Shown piece by piece: positions 1-6,859 of a stretch of 16,171 nt of DNA. Position numbers and translations under genes: made by a program. A model generated the notes under the pieces. It had not been told where the DNA came from. It did not search any database and saw only the letters and a list, made by a program, of their open reading frames with translations. Positions within the stretch are counted from its first letter, which is position 1, and each line of letters opens with the position of its first letter. Source of the DNA: an uncultured Prevotella sp. (lineage in GTDB: Bacteria > Bacteroidota > Bacteroidia > Bacteroidales > Bacteroidaceae); contig CAMYZK010000019.1 of NCBI GenBank assembly GCA_947303825.1, positions 1-16,171 on the forward strand. Reading direction: 5' to 3'.

Positions 1-140
1 GGAGCGGAGAGAACAACGCTCAGACAAGCACTGCCGCCTATCCCGACTTCTACAAGTGGGTGCAGGACAAGACAAAGAACCTGGACTGGTACAAGAACTA
101 CACTCCCGGACTGGTATATAACCGCACTCCGGCACAGTAA
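1..140 (+). CDS. C-terminal fragment of an unidentified protein (5' end outside the window)
   Basis: A frame open from base 3 ends at a TAA at 138-140 and gives about 45 residues, rich in aromatic residues and lysine, ending in YNRTPAQ. The pattern YPDFYKWV…DWYKNY…LVYN reminds me of the extreme C-terminus of LruC/DUF4842-type Bacteroidetes cell-surface proteins, but this is a weak resemblance recalled from memory on a very short piece. It lies 10 bases upstream of the methyltransferase gene on the same strand, so the two could share a transcript. That it is coding rests on the open frame, the codon-like composition and the close junction with the next gene. Confidence 0.5.
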   Translation, partial: SGENNAQTSTAAYPDFYKWVQDKTKNLDWYKNYTPGLVYNRTPAQ

Positions 141-150
141 CGCTTTGTAG

Positions 151-1419
151 ATGATAAGCAGGGAGACCATGCTCTATGCACTGGCACACGTCAACGACGA
201 CGTGTGCCAGCTTGCTTTGAAGGGCACGCGAGCCGACGGTGTTGACATGGCTGCGGCACTGCAGCAGATACAGGGTAGGCAGAAGGCACGGGTCAAGCTG
301 CCCGAATGGGCTGCCATCGATGCCATTCTCTACCCGCCACAGCTGTCCATGGAGCAATGCTCCAGTCAGCACACAGCACAGTACAAGGCCCGACTGGCAG
401 CTTCTCTTCAATCTTCACTCTTTACAAGAGTCTCTCAACTCTCCGCTCGGCTCTGCCGCTTGCAACAAGCAAGAACTCTCAACTCTCAACTCGTAGACAT
501 CACGGGAGGCTTTGGCGTGGACTTTGCCTATATGTCGAAAGCATTCACCCACGCCGTTTATGTGGAGCGTAACGAGGCTCTGTGCCAGTTGGCAGAGACC
601 AACTTCAAGACGCTGGGACTGCACGCCCAGGTGGTGTGTGGCGACGGCGTGGACTATCTGCACGCCATGACTGACCAGGTTGACCTGCTCTTTGCCGACC
701 CAGCACGGCGCGACGACAAGGGTGGCCGCACTTACGGCATTGGCGACTGCACGCCCAACCTGCTGCCGCTCATCGGCGAGATGACAGCCAAGGCCAGACA
801 CGTTGTGCTGAAGCTCTCGCCCATGCTCGACTGGCGCAAAGCCATGGCCGATGTGGGTGCTGCCCATGTCGAGCAGGTACACATCGTGGCCGTGGGCAAT
901 GAATGCAAGGAGCTGCTTCTGGTACTGTCGGCAGAGGGGACGTCCCAGCCGCTCATGGTCTGTGCCAACGATGGGCAGCTGTTCACGGCACCCATCGACT
1001 TTGGAACTTTGGAAAACCGTATGCCACCGGCCTGTGGGACACCGGCACCGGGCACCTATCTATATGAGCCGAATGCTGCATTGATGAAGTCGGGCATGTT
1101 CTCCCAGTTGGCCGCAAGCTACGGGGTGCAGCCGCTAGCCCCTGATAGTCACCTGTTCCTCTCAATAGAGCCAGTGGAGCACTTCCCAGGTCGCTCATTC
1201 GTCGTAGACCTTGTGACGACCATGAACAAGCAGGAGCTGAGACAACACATCCTGCCACTGCGTCGTGCCAACATCAGCGTGCGTAACTTCCCCCTGACGG
1301 CCGACAAGCTACGTGCCCGTCTTAAACTCTCCGACGGTGGCGACAACTACCTCTTTGCCACCACACTGGCCTCAGGGCACCACGTCCTGATAAAGGCAAG
1401 AAGAGCTTTTTTGAGTTAA
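151..1419 (+). CDS. THUMP-like domain / class I SAM-dependent methyltransferase family protein
   Basis: The 422-residue product resembles the Bacteroidetes family typified by Porphyromonas gingivalis PG_1098, a class I SAM-dependent methyltransferase fold with a C-terminal ferredoxin-like/THUMP-like part. It is probably an RNA modification enzyme with unknown substrate. Visible signals are the N-terminal helical region with QGRQKARVKLPEW (about 41-53), the SAM-binding glycine loop VDITGGFGVDF (about 115-125), the acidic YVER (137-140) and FADPARR (181-187). The start is fixed by an in-frame TAG directly before the ATG; Met7 is an alternative. The odd part is residues 84-114, between QYKARL and the SAM loop: they are encoded by a reverse-oriented copy of the intergenic double-hairpin repeat seen also at 1417 and 2437. 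The frame stays open through it. Family assignment is fairly sure; the target RNA is unknown. Confidence 0.88.
   Translation: MISRETMLYALAHVNDDVCQLALKGTRADGVDMAAALQQIQGRQKARVKLPEWAAIDAILYPPQLSMEQCSSQHTAQYKARLAASLQSSLFTRVSQLSARLCRLQQARTLNSQLVDITGGFGVDFAYMSKAFTHAVYVERNEALCQLAETNFKTLGLHAQVVCGDGVDYLHAMTDQVDLLFADPARRDDKGGRTYGIGDCTPNLLPLIGEMTAKARHVVLKLSPMLDWRKAMADVGAAHVEQVHIVAVGNECKELLLVLSAEGTSQPLMVCANDGQLFTAPIDFGTLENRMPPACGTPAPGTYLYEPNAALMKSGMFSQLAASYGVQPLAPDSHLFLSIEPVEHFPGRSFVVDLVTTMNKQELRQHILPLRRANISVRNFPLTADKLRARLKLSDGGDNYLFATTLASGHHVLIKARRAFLS
401..493 (-). repeat. Double-hairpin repeat, copy A, translated in frame inside the methyltransferase gene
   Basis: Read on the minus strand this stretch matches the intergenic copy at 1417: heptamers of the type GAGTTGA (on the plus strand 473-479, 480-486, 487-493), then GTTCTTGC, a stem-loop CTTGC/GCAAG (plus 459-473, loop of 5), abutting a second stem-loop CGGC-AGA-GCCG (plus 448-458). 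More 7-bp-like units, of the type CTTCAAT/CTTCACT, follow on the far side (about 405-425). It codes for residues 84-114, just before the SAM-binding loop. Confidence 0.8.
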
Positions 1420-1506
1420 GAGTTCTTTGCAAGCAAAGCGGCAGAGCCGAGTGCTTCGACGAGCGAAGCGAGAAGACTTCTAAAATCTAAATTCTAAAGT
1501 TAAGAG
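1417..1506 (+). repeat. Double-hairpin repeat with flanking heptamers, copy B (methyltransferase-nadK gap)
   Basis: The repeat begins at the TAA stop codon of the methyltransferase gene (GTTAAGAGTTC) and nearly fills the 104-bp gap to nadK. Hairpin 1 is CTTTGC/GCAAAG (1425-1438). Hairpin 2 is CGGC-AGA-GCCG (1439-1449) and starts at the very next base. A third stem-loop GCTTCG/CGAAGC (1453-1469, loop of 5) follows, then AT-rich 7-bp units of the type AAATTCT at about 1477-1500. No Bacteroidetes promoter is visible here, so nadK is probably read through from upstream and the structure lies in the mRNA between the two genes. Confidence 0.8.
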
Positions 1507-1523
1507 ATAACAGATATAAGGTA

Positions 1524-2441
1524 ATGGAAAAGAAAACCCTCAGCTTTGCCCTTTTCGGCAATGTCTACCAGAACGAGAAGTCGGCAGCTGTGCACCATGT
1601 GCTTGCTGTCCTGCGTGATAACGGTGCGCATATTCTCATTGAAGAAGAGTACAACGACTTTCTCCGCCGGGAGAGCCTCATTGCCGATGAATACATTGAG
1701 ACCTTCAGCGGCAGTGACTTCACCAGCGACTTTGCCATCTCTATGGGCGGCGACGGCACCCTGCTGATGACGGCCAGCAGGGTGGGTAGCAAGCCCATAC
1801 CCATTATTGGCGTGAACATGGGGCGGCTGGGGTTCCTGGCCGATGTCTCTCCCAGCGACTTCGCTGCAACCGTCGATGCCTTATACAGCGGCAGCTATAC
1901 CGTGGAAGACCGCGCCCTGATAAAGGTGGAGAGCGGCGGCGAACCCATTACCGGCTACCCCTGTGCGCTGAACGACGTGGCCATACTGAAGCGCGACACC
2001 GCCTCGATGATTAGCATTCGCGCCAGCATACACTCGGTTGACAGGCGCGAGCAGGGCGAGGACAGTGAGCTGCTCACCACCTACCAGGCTGACGGTCTCA
2101 TCGTCTCCACGCCCACCGGCTCCACCGCCTACTCGCTGTCTAATGGCGGCCCTATTATTGTGCCGCGCACCGGAGTGCTGCTGCTCACCGCTGTGGCTCC
2201 TCATTCGCTCAACGTGCGCCCCATTGTGATTCCCGACACAGCCGTGGTAGAGCTGACCGTCTCCAGCCGCAGCCACAGCTTCCTCGTGGCCATCGACGGA
2301 CGCTCGCAGTCGCTGCCCGAGGGTACCACCCTGACCCTGAGTCGGGCACCCTACGTGGTGAAGGTGGTGAAGCGCGCCGGGGCACGCTATTTCACCACCC
2401 TGCGCGAGAAGATGATGTGGGGGGCAGACAGGAGGAGTTAG
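1524..2441 (+). CDS. nadK: NAD kinase
   Basis: ATP-dependent phosphorylation of NAD to NADP in the cytoplasm, the committed step of NADP synthesis. The 305-residue product has the full set of family motifs: GGDGTLL (75-81), whose aspartate is the catalytic residue of the family; GVNMGRLGFL (96-105); NDVAI (150-154), which binds NAD; and the glycine/threonine-rich DGLIVSTPTGSTAYSLSNGGP region (190-210), where most family members have SAGGP and this one SNGGP. FLVAIDG near residue 255 is also typical. Length is normal. It lies 104 bp after the methyltransferase gene on the same strand with repeat B in between, and its TAG stop is the first part of repeat C. Start chosen at the first ATG that gives the family N-terminus (FALFGNVYQ). 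Confidence 0.96.
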   Translation: MEKKTLSFALFGNVYQNEKSAAVHHVLAVLRDNGAHILIEEEYNDFLRRESLIADEYIETFSGSDFTSDFAISMGGDGTLLMTASRVGSKPIPIIGVNMGRLGFLADVSPSDFAATVDALYSGSYTVEDRALIKVESGGEPITGYPCALNDVAILKRDTASMISIRASIHSVDRREQGEDSELLTTYQADGLIVSTPTGSTAYSLSNGGPIIVPRTGVLLLTAVAPHSLNVRPIVIPDTAVVELTVSSRSHSFLVAIDGRSQSLPEGTTLTLSRAPYVVKVVKRAGARYFTTLREKMMWGADRRS

Positions 2442-2477
2442 GAGTTCTTCGCTGAGCGAAGCGGCATAGCCGAGCGC
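2437..2477 (+). repeat. Double-hairpin repeat, copy C (3' end of nadK)
   Basis: The nadK stop codon is embedded in GAGTTAGGAGTTC, the same lead-in as copy B. Hairpin 1 is CTTCGC-TGA-GCGAAG (2447-2461); hairpin 2 is CGGC-ATA-GCCG (2462-2472), again exactly adjacent. Relative to copy B, stem 1 carries a T-to-C change matched by an A-to-G change on the other side, so pairing is kept. The third hairpin and AT-rich heptamers seen in copy B are missing here. Confidence 0.75.
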
Positions 2478-2509
2478 GTGTATCCTTAAACACCTCGGGA
2501 AGGAAGTAA

Positions 2510-2547
2510 GACTCCCGGTCGGAGAGCATTGTCTCAGACCGGGAGTC
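2510..2547. terminator. Terminator-like hairpin between convergent genes
   Basis: A perfect 11-bp inverted repeat, GACTCCCGGTC (2510-2520) and GACCGGGAGTC (2537-2547), encloses a 16-base interval that can pair further (GAGA with TCTC). It lies between nadK (+) and the secreted-protein gene (-) and could serve both. No clean run of T follows on either strand, so the terminator call is by position and stem strength only. Confidence 0.6.
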
Positions 2548-2566
2548 AAATGTGTTTGTATTGTCT

Positions 2567-2742
2567 CTTCGCTCACTTAATCACGACCTTGAGCTAAAGC
2601 TCGAGCTCGTTCACGTTCGGAAGAAATCAAGCGAGCTTGTTTCTTCGCTCACTTAATCACGACCTTGAGCTGAAGCTCGAGCTCGTTCACGTTCGGAAGA
2701 AATCAAGCGAGCTTGTTTCTTCGCTCACTTAATCACGACCTT
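2567..2742. repeat. 76-bp tandem repeat, 2 full copies plus a 24-bp partial, covering the end of the secreted-protein gene
   Basis: Copies at 2567-2642 and 2643-2718 differ at a single base (A at 2596, G at 2672); a third partial copy at 2719-2742 contains the true 3' end of the minus-strand gene (codons for KVVIK and the TGA stop). Each full unit therefore holds, on the minus strand, the last codons, the stop codon and a strong hairpin. The hairpin is GAAGAAA/TTTCTTC with an inner CAAG/CTTG stem, at 2620-2646 and 2696-2722. Each unit also has a small inverted repeat GAGCT/AGCTC whose loop holds the one variable base. Confidence 0.95.
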
Positions 2743-5142
2743 GCGGCCATTGATGATGTAGAGACCCTTCTGGGCATTCGTCACCTTCTGTCCCTGGAGG
2801 TTGAAGATGGTGTTGCTGGTGGTTGTTGCAGCCTTGACGGTGCTGATGCCCGTGGTGACATCGTAGACGAAGTCGAAGCCGAAGAATCCGAGCTTAGAGC
2901 CAGCGCAGTAAATCTTGTAGCTCTTGCCAGCGGTCACGTCGAAGGAGTAAGTGCCATAATACTTCGGGTCAACGGTGATGCCGTCGTAGTTGCTCAGAGC
3001 TGTGCCGTCTTCCAAAATGTAGAATGCCTTGTTTGCATTGAGCACAACAGCTACGTCGATGGTTCCACTATACAGAGGATTGATGGTGTAGAATGTTCCA
3101 CCAGCCTTGTTGCCGTTGGTGCCATTACCAGATGTGAATGCTGTATAGCCCTCTATGCTACCGTTAGCAGCTGCTGCATTGAAGTCGGCACCACCGTCTT
3201 CACCGTAGGTGATGGTAGCCACGGTGAGGTCGCCGTCTTTCACTTCCACGGTCTGTCCAGACTTAAAGACGTCACCCTCCTTCAAGCTGTAGATAGGAGC
3301 CTTGACATACTTGGCAAACTTCACGTTCTTGAACGAGAGCCAGCTGATGTTGTTGTCGGCAGCGACGTTGAACTTAATCTTCAGCACGCCGTCATCGCCC
3401 ACGGTGCCCCTTGCGGTGAACTCTCCAATATAGAAGTTGTTGTCCTTGTCGAGTGTAATCTTTAAGGCGCCCTTAGTAACGTCAGCAGCTTCGCCATCGT
3501 TTGCCTGCAGCGAAATGCCGTAAGCATTGGTATCGGCACCAGTATTATTCTTTGTACGTACACGCACGAGGGCGGTAACGTCGTATTCGCCAGCCTTAAG
3601 GTTCTCCATAGTGGCAGTAAGAGTTCTCTCGCCAAGCGAAGTGTCATCGCCAGTCCAGTACTCGAAGAAAGGAACCCTGAATTCCGAGCCGTCGTTGTTG
3701 CCCTCTACCGACCAGGTATTAATGTAGTAAGGAGCATTCTGGAAGTCAGGATTGGTGTCCCATGCGCTGAGCAGGAAGTTGTCGCAGGTAATGGGGGCAT
3801 GCCATCCGGTTCCTGCAAACGGATCTTCCAGTGCAGAAGCCTCGGCTGTGGTGAGAGTGCCCTCCTTGTATTTGGCAGCCCATGTGCCGTAGTAGTTGTC
3901 GTAAGCCTCCTGAGTGTAGACGTTGGTGCTCTCTACGAGTTGCTTCATCTTAGCCAGGATGTCCTTGGCACTAGCGAAGGCTTTACCTTTGTTGATAGCA
4001 TCTTTCAGATTGTTTATAGCTTGCTGTGCAGCGGTAAGGTCGCTGATGCCGTCGGTGGTGTCGTAAATGTTCTGCAGCTCGGTCTTGACGGCCTCGATTT
4101 CGACATCGCCTGAAGCGAGGAGGCTGGCCAGCTCTCCGCGAAGCTCCTCGAGCTGTGCAAAGATGGCAGCGTTCTTGGCAGCGTCGATGGTGCAGTCGCC
4201 ATAATAGGTAAGCTCGAAGTTGTCCCATACGGCCCAGATGTCGGCACGCTCGCTCTTGGCACCGATTTTCAGGATGCCGTCGTCGCCCACGAGGATATAG
4301 ATGGGTTCAACCTGATACTTGCCAGCACCGAACTGGTTGCTGAGCTGTGTCTGACTAGTCAGTTGGTCGGCAGTGAGCATGATGGCGAAGTCAACAGTCT
4401 CGTCGTTGGCATAGATAACGGGAGCGCCCTGTCCGTCATATTCCTTAACGGCGCGGTCGTCGTGATAGGTAACGGCAGCCTGTGCATCGAGCTTGTACAC
4501 ACCCTTGGGAAGCCCTGTCAGCGTCTGGTTAACGTCGAAGGCAGCCATGTATGACTCTGTGTTAAAGTTTTTGTTGTCACCTCCCTTATGGAGTCCGGTG
4601 CCTTCCCACGCGCTGGCGTTGCGGTTGTTGCGTCCGAAGTTGGGGTCGAGAATCATAAAGGTGGCATCGCGTGGCTCGGTGACCTTGGCCACCTTCAGCG
4701 ACTCGGCCAGCTCTTCGTGCGTAAAGACGTTCCACAGCGCATTGTCGCCGGTGATGTTCTTGCCAAGTATGGTTGAGCTGCCGTCATAGCCGTAGAGTTG
4801 TCCATCGTCATGGGCAATTGTAAAAGACCCTCCATCAATGGCGAAGGTGAGGGGCTTAGCATTGACGTTGTCCATATAGTCTCCCTCGAAGTAGTATTCC
4901 CCATCACCATTGGCCACCTGTGTCTCCATCTTGTATTTCCCGTCATCTATTTTGTATAGCATGACGTACTCAGGATGTTTCACGAGAGAAGCACGTGTGC
5001 CCCAGTCGTTGCCGCAGCCCCACCAGAGGCTGGTGTTGACGTTCTGCAGGTAGTACTTCCCGTCTTCAAGCTGTGCCTGCGCACTTACACCCATAGCCAG
5101 CATGCCGGCCAGGAGCATTGATTTGAGTAAAGTTCTTTTCAT
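2725..5142 (-). CDS. Large secreted protein with tandem carbohydrate-binding-like modules and a C-terminal sorting-type tail
   Basis: The product is 805 residues from the ATG at 5142. A longer frame upstream to 5394 runs over the promoter and the end of proA and is rejected. Residues 1-24 form a classic signal peptide (MKRTLLKSMLLAG…SAQAQ). Residues 25-155 are a beta-rich domain that starts with LEDGKYYLQN. Residues about 160-315 look like a galactose-binding-fold module (ILDPNFGRNN…WDNFELTYYG). Residues 319-435 are a predicted helical linker rich in Ala, Leu and Lys. A second module of the same general type follows (about 440-620, ending ISWLSFKNVKFAKY), then a beta-rich region. The last 45 residues (TGISTV…IFNLQGQKV…KGLYIINGRKVVIK) are a tail common on Prevotella/Bacteroides secreted proteins and similar in style to type IX secretion C-terminal domains. 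No catalytic domain is recognised; the role is likely glycan binding or surface association. It has its own promoter at 5191-5224. Confidence 0.88.
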   Translation of the reverse strand: MKRTLLKSMLLAGMLAMGVSAQAQLEDGKYYLQNVNTSLWWGCGNDWGTRASLVKHPEYVMLYKIDDGKYKMETQVANGDGEYYFEGDYMDNVNAKPLTFAIDGGSFTIAHDDGQLYGYDGSSTILGKNITGDNALWNVFTHEELAESLKVAKVTEPRDATFMILDPNFGRNNRNASAWEGTGLHKGGDNKNFNTESYMAAFDVNQTLTGLPKGVYKLDAQAAVTYHDDRAVKEYDGQGAPVIYANDETVDFAIMLTADQLTSQTQLSNQFGAGKYQVEPIYILVGDDGILKIGAKSERADIWAVWDNFELTYYGDCTIDAAKNAAIFAQLEELRGELASLLASGDVEIEAVKTELQNIYDTTDGISDLTAAQQAINNLKDAINKGKAFASAKDILAKMKQLVESTNVYTQEAYDNYYGTWAAKYKEGTLTTAEASALEDPFAGTGWHAPITCDNFLLSAWDTNPDFQNAPYYINTWSVEGNNDGSEFRVPFFEYWTGDDTSLGERTLTATMENLKAGEYDVTALVRVRTKNNTGADTNAYGISLQANDGEAADVTKGALKITLDKDNNFYIGEFTARGTVGDDGVLKIKFNVAADNNISWLSFKNVKFAKYVKAPIYSLKEGDVFKSGQTVEVKDGDLTVATITYGEDGGADFNAAAANGSIEGYTAFTSGNGTNGNKAGGTFYTINPLYSGTIDVAVVLNANKAFYILEDGTALSNYDGITVDPKYYGTYSFDVTAGKSYKIYCAGSKLGFFGFDFVYDVTTGISTVKAATTTSNTIFNLQGQKVTNAQKGLYIINGRKVVIK

Positions 5143-5190
5143 TTGATTACAATTAGTTAGTAAAAATAGGTTTATAGGAAAAATATTTTG

Positions 5191-5224
5191 CAAAAATACA
5201 CATTTCGTTTCATATATGCAACAA
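5191..5224 (-). promoter_or_regulatory. Bacteroidetes-type promoter of the secreted-protein gene
   Basis: On the minus strand a -7 box TATTTTTG (plus 5191-5198) fits TAnnTTTG exactly. Twenty bases upstream is TTGTTG (plus 5219-5224) as the -33 element. The predicted start lies about 45 bases before the ATG at 5142. Confidence 0.65.
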
Positions 5225-5296
5225 TTGTCAAATCTTTTTTTCGATAAAAGTGATATCAAGTACCTGAAAGGCACGCATGTTCCGCCACCTATATAG

Positions 5297-5328
5297 CAGC
5301 CGAACAGTCGTGCCTGCGGCATCGGCTG
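5297..5328 (-). terminator. Nested hairpin after proA (possible terminator)
   Basis: CAGCCGA (5297-5303) pairs with TCGGCTG (5322-5328), and an inner stem TGCC-TGC-GGCA (5311-5321) abuts the outer right arm. It lies about 30 bases beyond the proA stop and upstream of the next promoter, where a terminator is expected. No T-run is seen, so this is tentative. Confidence 0.3.
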
Positions 5329-5357
5329 TACAGTGCTTGACAAAGATAGAATTCTGA

Positions 5358-6632
5358 TTATGGTCTTGTCTGTCCTTCGCCCTCGATGAGCCACTTGTAG
5401 GTGGTTATCTCTTCAAGGGCCATAGGTCCTCGCGGCCCCAGCTTCTGGGTGCTGATGCCTATCTCTGCTCCTAGGCCGAACTGTGCGCCGTCGGTAAACG
5501 ATGTCGGAGCATTCCAATAGACACATGCAGCGTCAACATGCTGCTGGAACTTGCGGGCAGCAGCCTCGTTGCTGGTTATGATGGCCTCGCTATGGCCGGA
5601 GCCGTAGCGGTCTATATGAGCCAAGGCCTCGTCGAGCGATTCCACCGTTTTCACTGCCATCTTGTAGTCCATAAACTCGGTGCCGAAGCTCTCGGCTGTG
5701 GCGTGCTTGATAAATGAAGAGTGAAGGGCGAAGAGTGAAGAGTTTGCTATTGCTGAGTAGGCTTCCTCGTCGGCATAGATGGTGACAGCGGGCTTCCCCC
5801 CAGTGGGTGACAAGAGGGGAGCTATGAGTTCGGCAAGGTCGCCCAGCCTGCCTTGATGGATAAGCAGGCAGTCGAGGGCGTTGCACACGCTGACGCGGCG
5901 CGTCTTGGCATTTGTCACGATGGCCTTGCCCATCTCCAAGTCGCCGTCTAGGTCGAAGTAGGTGTTCACAACACCTGCCCCCGTCTCTATCACTGGCACA
6001 CGGGCTGTGTCGCGCACATAGTCTATTAGCTTGCGCCCTCCACGGGGTATGCACAGGTCAATATATCCCACAGCGTTGAGCATCTCGCCCGTGGCCTCAT
6101 GGGTGGCTGGAAGCAGTGCAACGACATCTGGCGATACACCATATCGTTGCAGCACGCTGTGTATCAGTGCCACACCGGCACGGTTGCTGGCATCGGCATC
6201 CCTGCCGCCCTTCAGCACGCAGGCATTGCCGCTCTTGAAACAGAGTGAGAAGACATCGAAGGTCACGTTGGGACGGGCCTCGTAGATCATTCCTATCACA
6301 CCGAATGGCACGCTGACACGCTTCAGCCTCAGACCGTTGGGCAGTGTTTTCTGCTTGGTGACATGTCCCAGCGGTGAGGGCAGCGTAGCAACATTACGCA
6401 TGTCGGAAGCTATGGCACTAAGCCGCTCAGGGGTGAGCATCAGTCGGTCGTACAGTGGGTTTGTCCTCTCCATACGGGCAAGGTCCTGGCTATTAGCTTC
6501 CAGCAGCTGGTCTTTGTTGTCCTCAATGGCCTGGGCCACGGCATTCAATATCTCGTTTCTCTCTTCATTGCTTAACAGCGGCAATTGGCGGCTGGCAGTC
6601 TTCACACGTTCAAAAGTCTCTTTCAGTTGCAT
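5358..6632 (-). CDS. proA: Gamma-glutamyl phosphate reductase
   Basis: NADPH-dependent reduction of L-glutamyl 5-phosphate to glutamate semialdehyde, the second step of proline synthesis, in the cytoplasm. The start at 6632 gives [10 protein letters not shown] and 424 residues; a longer frame to 6686 would lie within the leader. Family motifs seen: [16 protein letters not shown] (109-124), KGGRDA (141-146), PRGG (196-199), ETGAG (216-220), the active-site cysteine region [12 protein letters not shown] (Cys250), [13 protein letters not shown] and the end [17 protein letters not shown]. The usual partner proB is not in this window. Residues 297-306 ([10 protein letters not shown]) are encoded by four 7-bp tandem repeats in a region where family members usually have a short variable loop. 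The promoter lies at 6695-6728, divergent from trxA. Confidence 0.96.
   Translation of the reverse strand: MQLKETFERVKTASRQLPLLSNEERNEILNAVAQAIEDNKDQLLEANSQDLARMERTNPLYDRLMLTPERLSAIASDMRNVATLPSPLGHVTKQKTLPNGLRLKRVSVPFGVIGMIYEARPNVTFDVFSLCFKSGNACVLKGGRDADASNRAGVALIHSVLQRYGVSPDVVALLPATHEATGEMLNAVGYIDLCIPRGGRKLIDYVRDTARVPVIETGAGVVNTYFDLDGDLEMGKAIVTNAKTRRVSVCNALDCLLIHQGRLGDLAELIAPLLSPTGGKPAVTIYADEEAYSAIANSSLFALHSSFIKHATAESFGTEFMDYKMAVKTVESLDEALAHIDRYGSGHSEAIITSNEAAARKFQQHVDAACVYWNAPTSFTDGAQFGLGAEIGISTQKLGPRGPMALEEITTYKWLIEGEGQTRP
5716..5743. repeat. Four 7-bp tandem repeats translated inside proA
   Basis: On the plus strand the units are GAAGAGT (5716-5722), GAAGGGC (5723-5729), GAAGAGT (5730-5736) and GAAGAGT (5737-5743). 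They are of the same kind as the heptamers flanking the double-hairpin repeats. They encode proA residues 297-306 on the minus strand without breaking the frame. Confidence 0.8.
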
Positions 6633-6666
6633 GGTGTTTGGTGATTTGGTGGGTTTTCGTTTGGTG

Positions 6667-6685
6667 TGTGTGTTCGTGACACACA
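6667..6685 (-). promoter_or_regulatory. proA: Stem-loop at the 5' end of the proA mRNA
   Basis: TGTGTGT (6667-6673) pairs with ACACACA (6679-6685) around a 5-base loop. With the -7 box at 6695-6702 the transcript should begin near 6689, so this stem would be at the very 5' end of the message, about 35 bases before the start codon. It may protect the mRNA or affect translation; function is inferred from position. Confidence 0.4.
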
Positions 6686-6694
6686 ATTTGGGGG

Positions 6695-6728
6695 CAAAGT
6701 TACGCTTTTTTCTTCAAAAAACAGCAAA
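6695..6728 (-). promoter_or_regulatory. proA: Bacteroidetes-type promoter of proA
   Basis: On the minus strand TAACTTTG (plus 6695-6702) matches TAnnTTTG exactly. TTTG (plus 6725-6728) lies 22 bases upstream as the -33 box, slightly longer than the usual spacing. Confidence 0.6.
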
Positions 6729-6751
6729 GACAGCAAGAAAAAGCCTAAAAG

Positions 6752-6783
6752 TTTGGTCGTTTAAGGAAATATCGTTATCTTTG
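6752..6783 (+). promoter_or_regulatory. trxA: Bacteroidetes-type promoter of the trxA operon
   Basis: TTTG (6752-6755), a 20-base spacer and TATCTTTG (6776-6783) match the Bacteroidetes sigma-factor consensus at both boxes and in spacing. It is divergent from the proA promoter, with only 23 bases between the two -33 elements. Confidence 0.8.
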
Positions 6784-6859
6784 CCCCACAAATCACAAAA
6801 ACTCAAAAGCTTATAAACTCAAGAACTTATAAACTAACAAACTAATAAACCAAAACAAC
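6784..6859 (+). promoter_or_regulatory. A-rich, repeat-containing leader of trxA
   Basis: The leader of about 70 bases is nearly free of G and repeats an ACTTATAAACT-like word (AGCTTATAAACT at about 6808, GAACTTATAAACT at about 6823, then ACAAACT and AATAAACC). It has the look of the AT-rich heptamer tracts elsewhere in the window. An unstructured A-rich leader is also what Bacteroidetes genes without a Shine-Dalgarno sequence commonly use for efficient initiation. Confidence 0.5.

Noticed and set aside
1881..2576. Minus-strand frame of 231 codons over nadK
   Set aside because: Antisense shadow of nadK, low-complexity His/Gly/Val-rich translation.
2567..2742. Possible CRISPR or insertion-sequence end
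   Set aside because: Units of 76 bp are contiguous and contain the coding end of the adjacent gene; no spacers, transposase or target duplication is seen.
2713..3465. Plus-strand frame of 250 codons
   Set aside because: It is antisense to the secreted-protein gene, with no domain or promoter; a shadow of codon bias.
5143..5394. N-terminal extension of the secreted protein to 5394
   Set aside because: It would run over a good promoter and the end of proA, and would put 84 unlikely residues before a clean signal peptide.
6633..6686. N-terminal extension of ProA (18 residues)
   Set aside because: The extra residues (MCVTNTHTK…) are encoded by the leader hairpin region; [10 protein letters not shown] is the family-like start.
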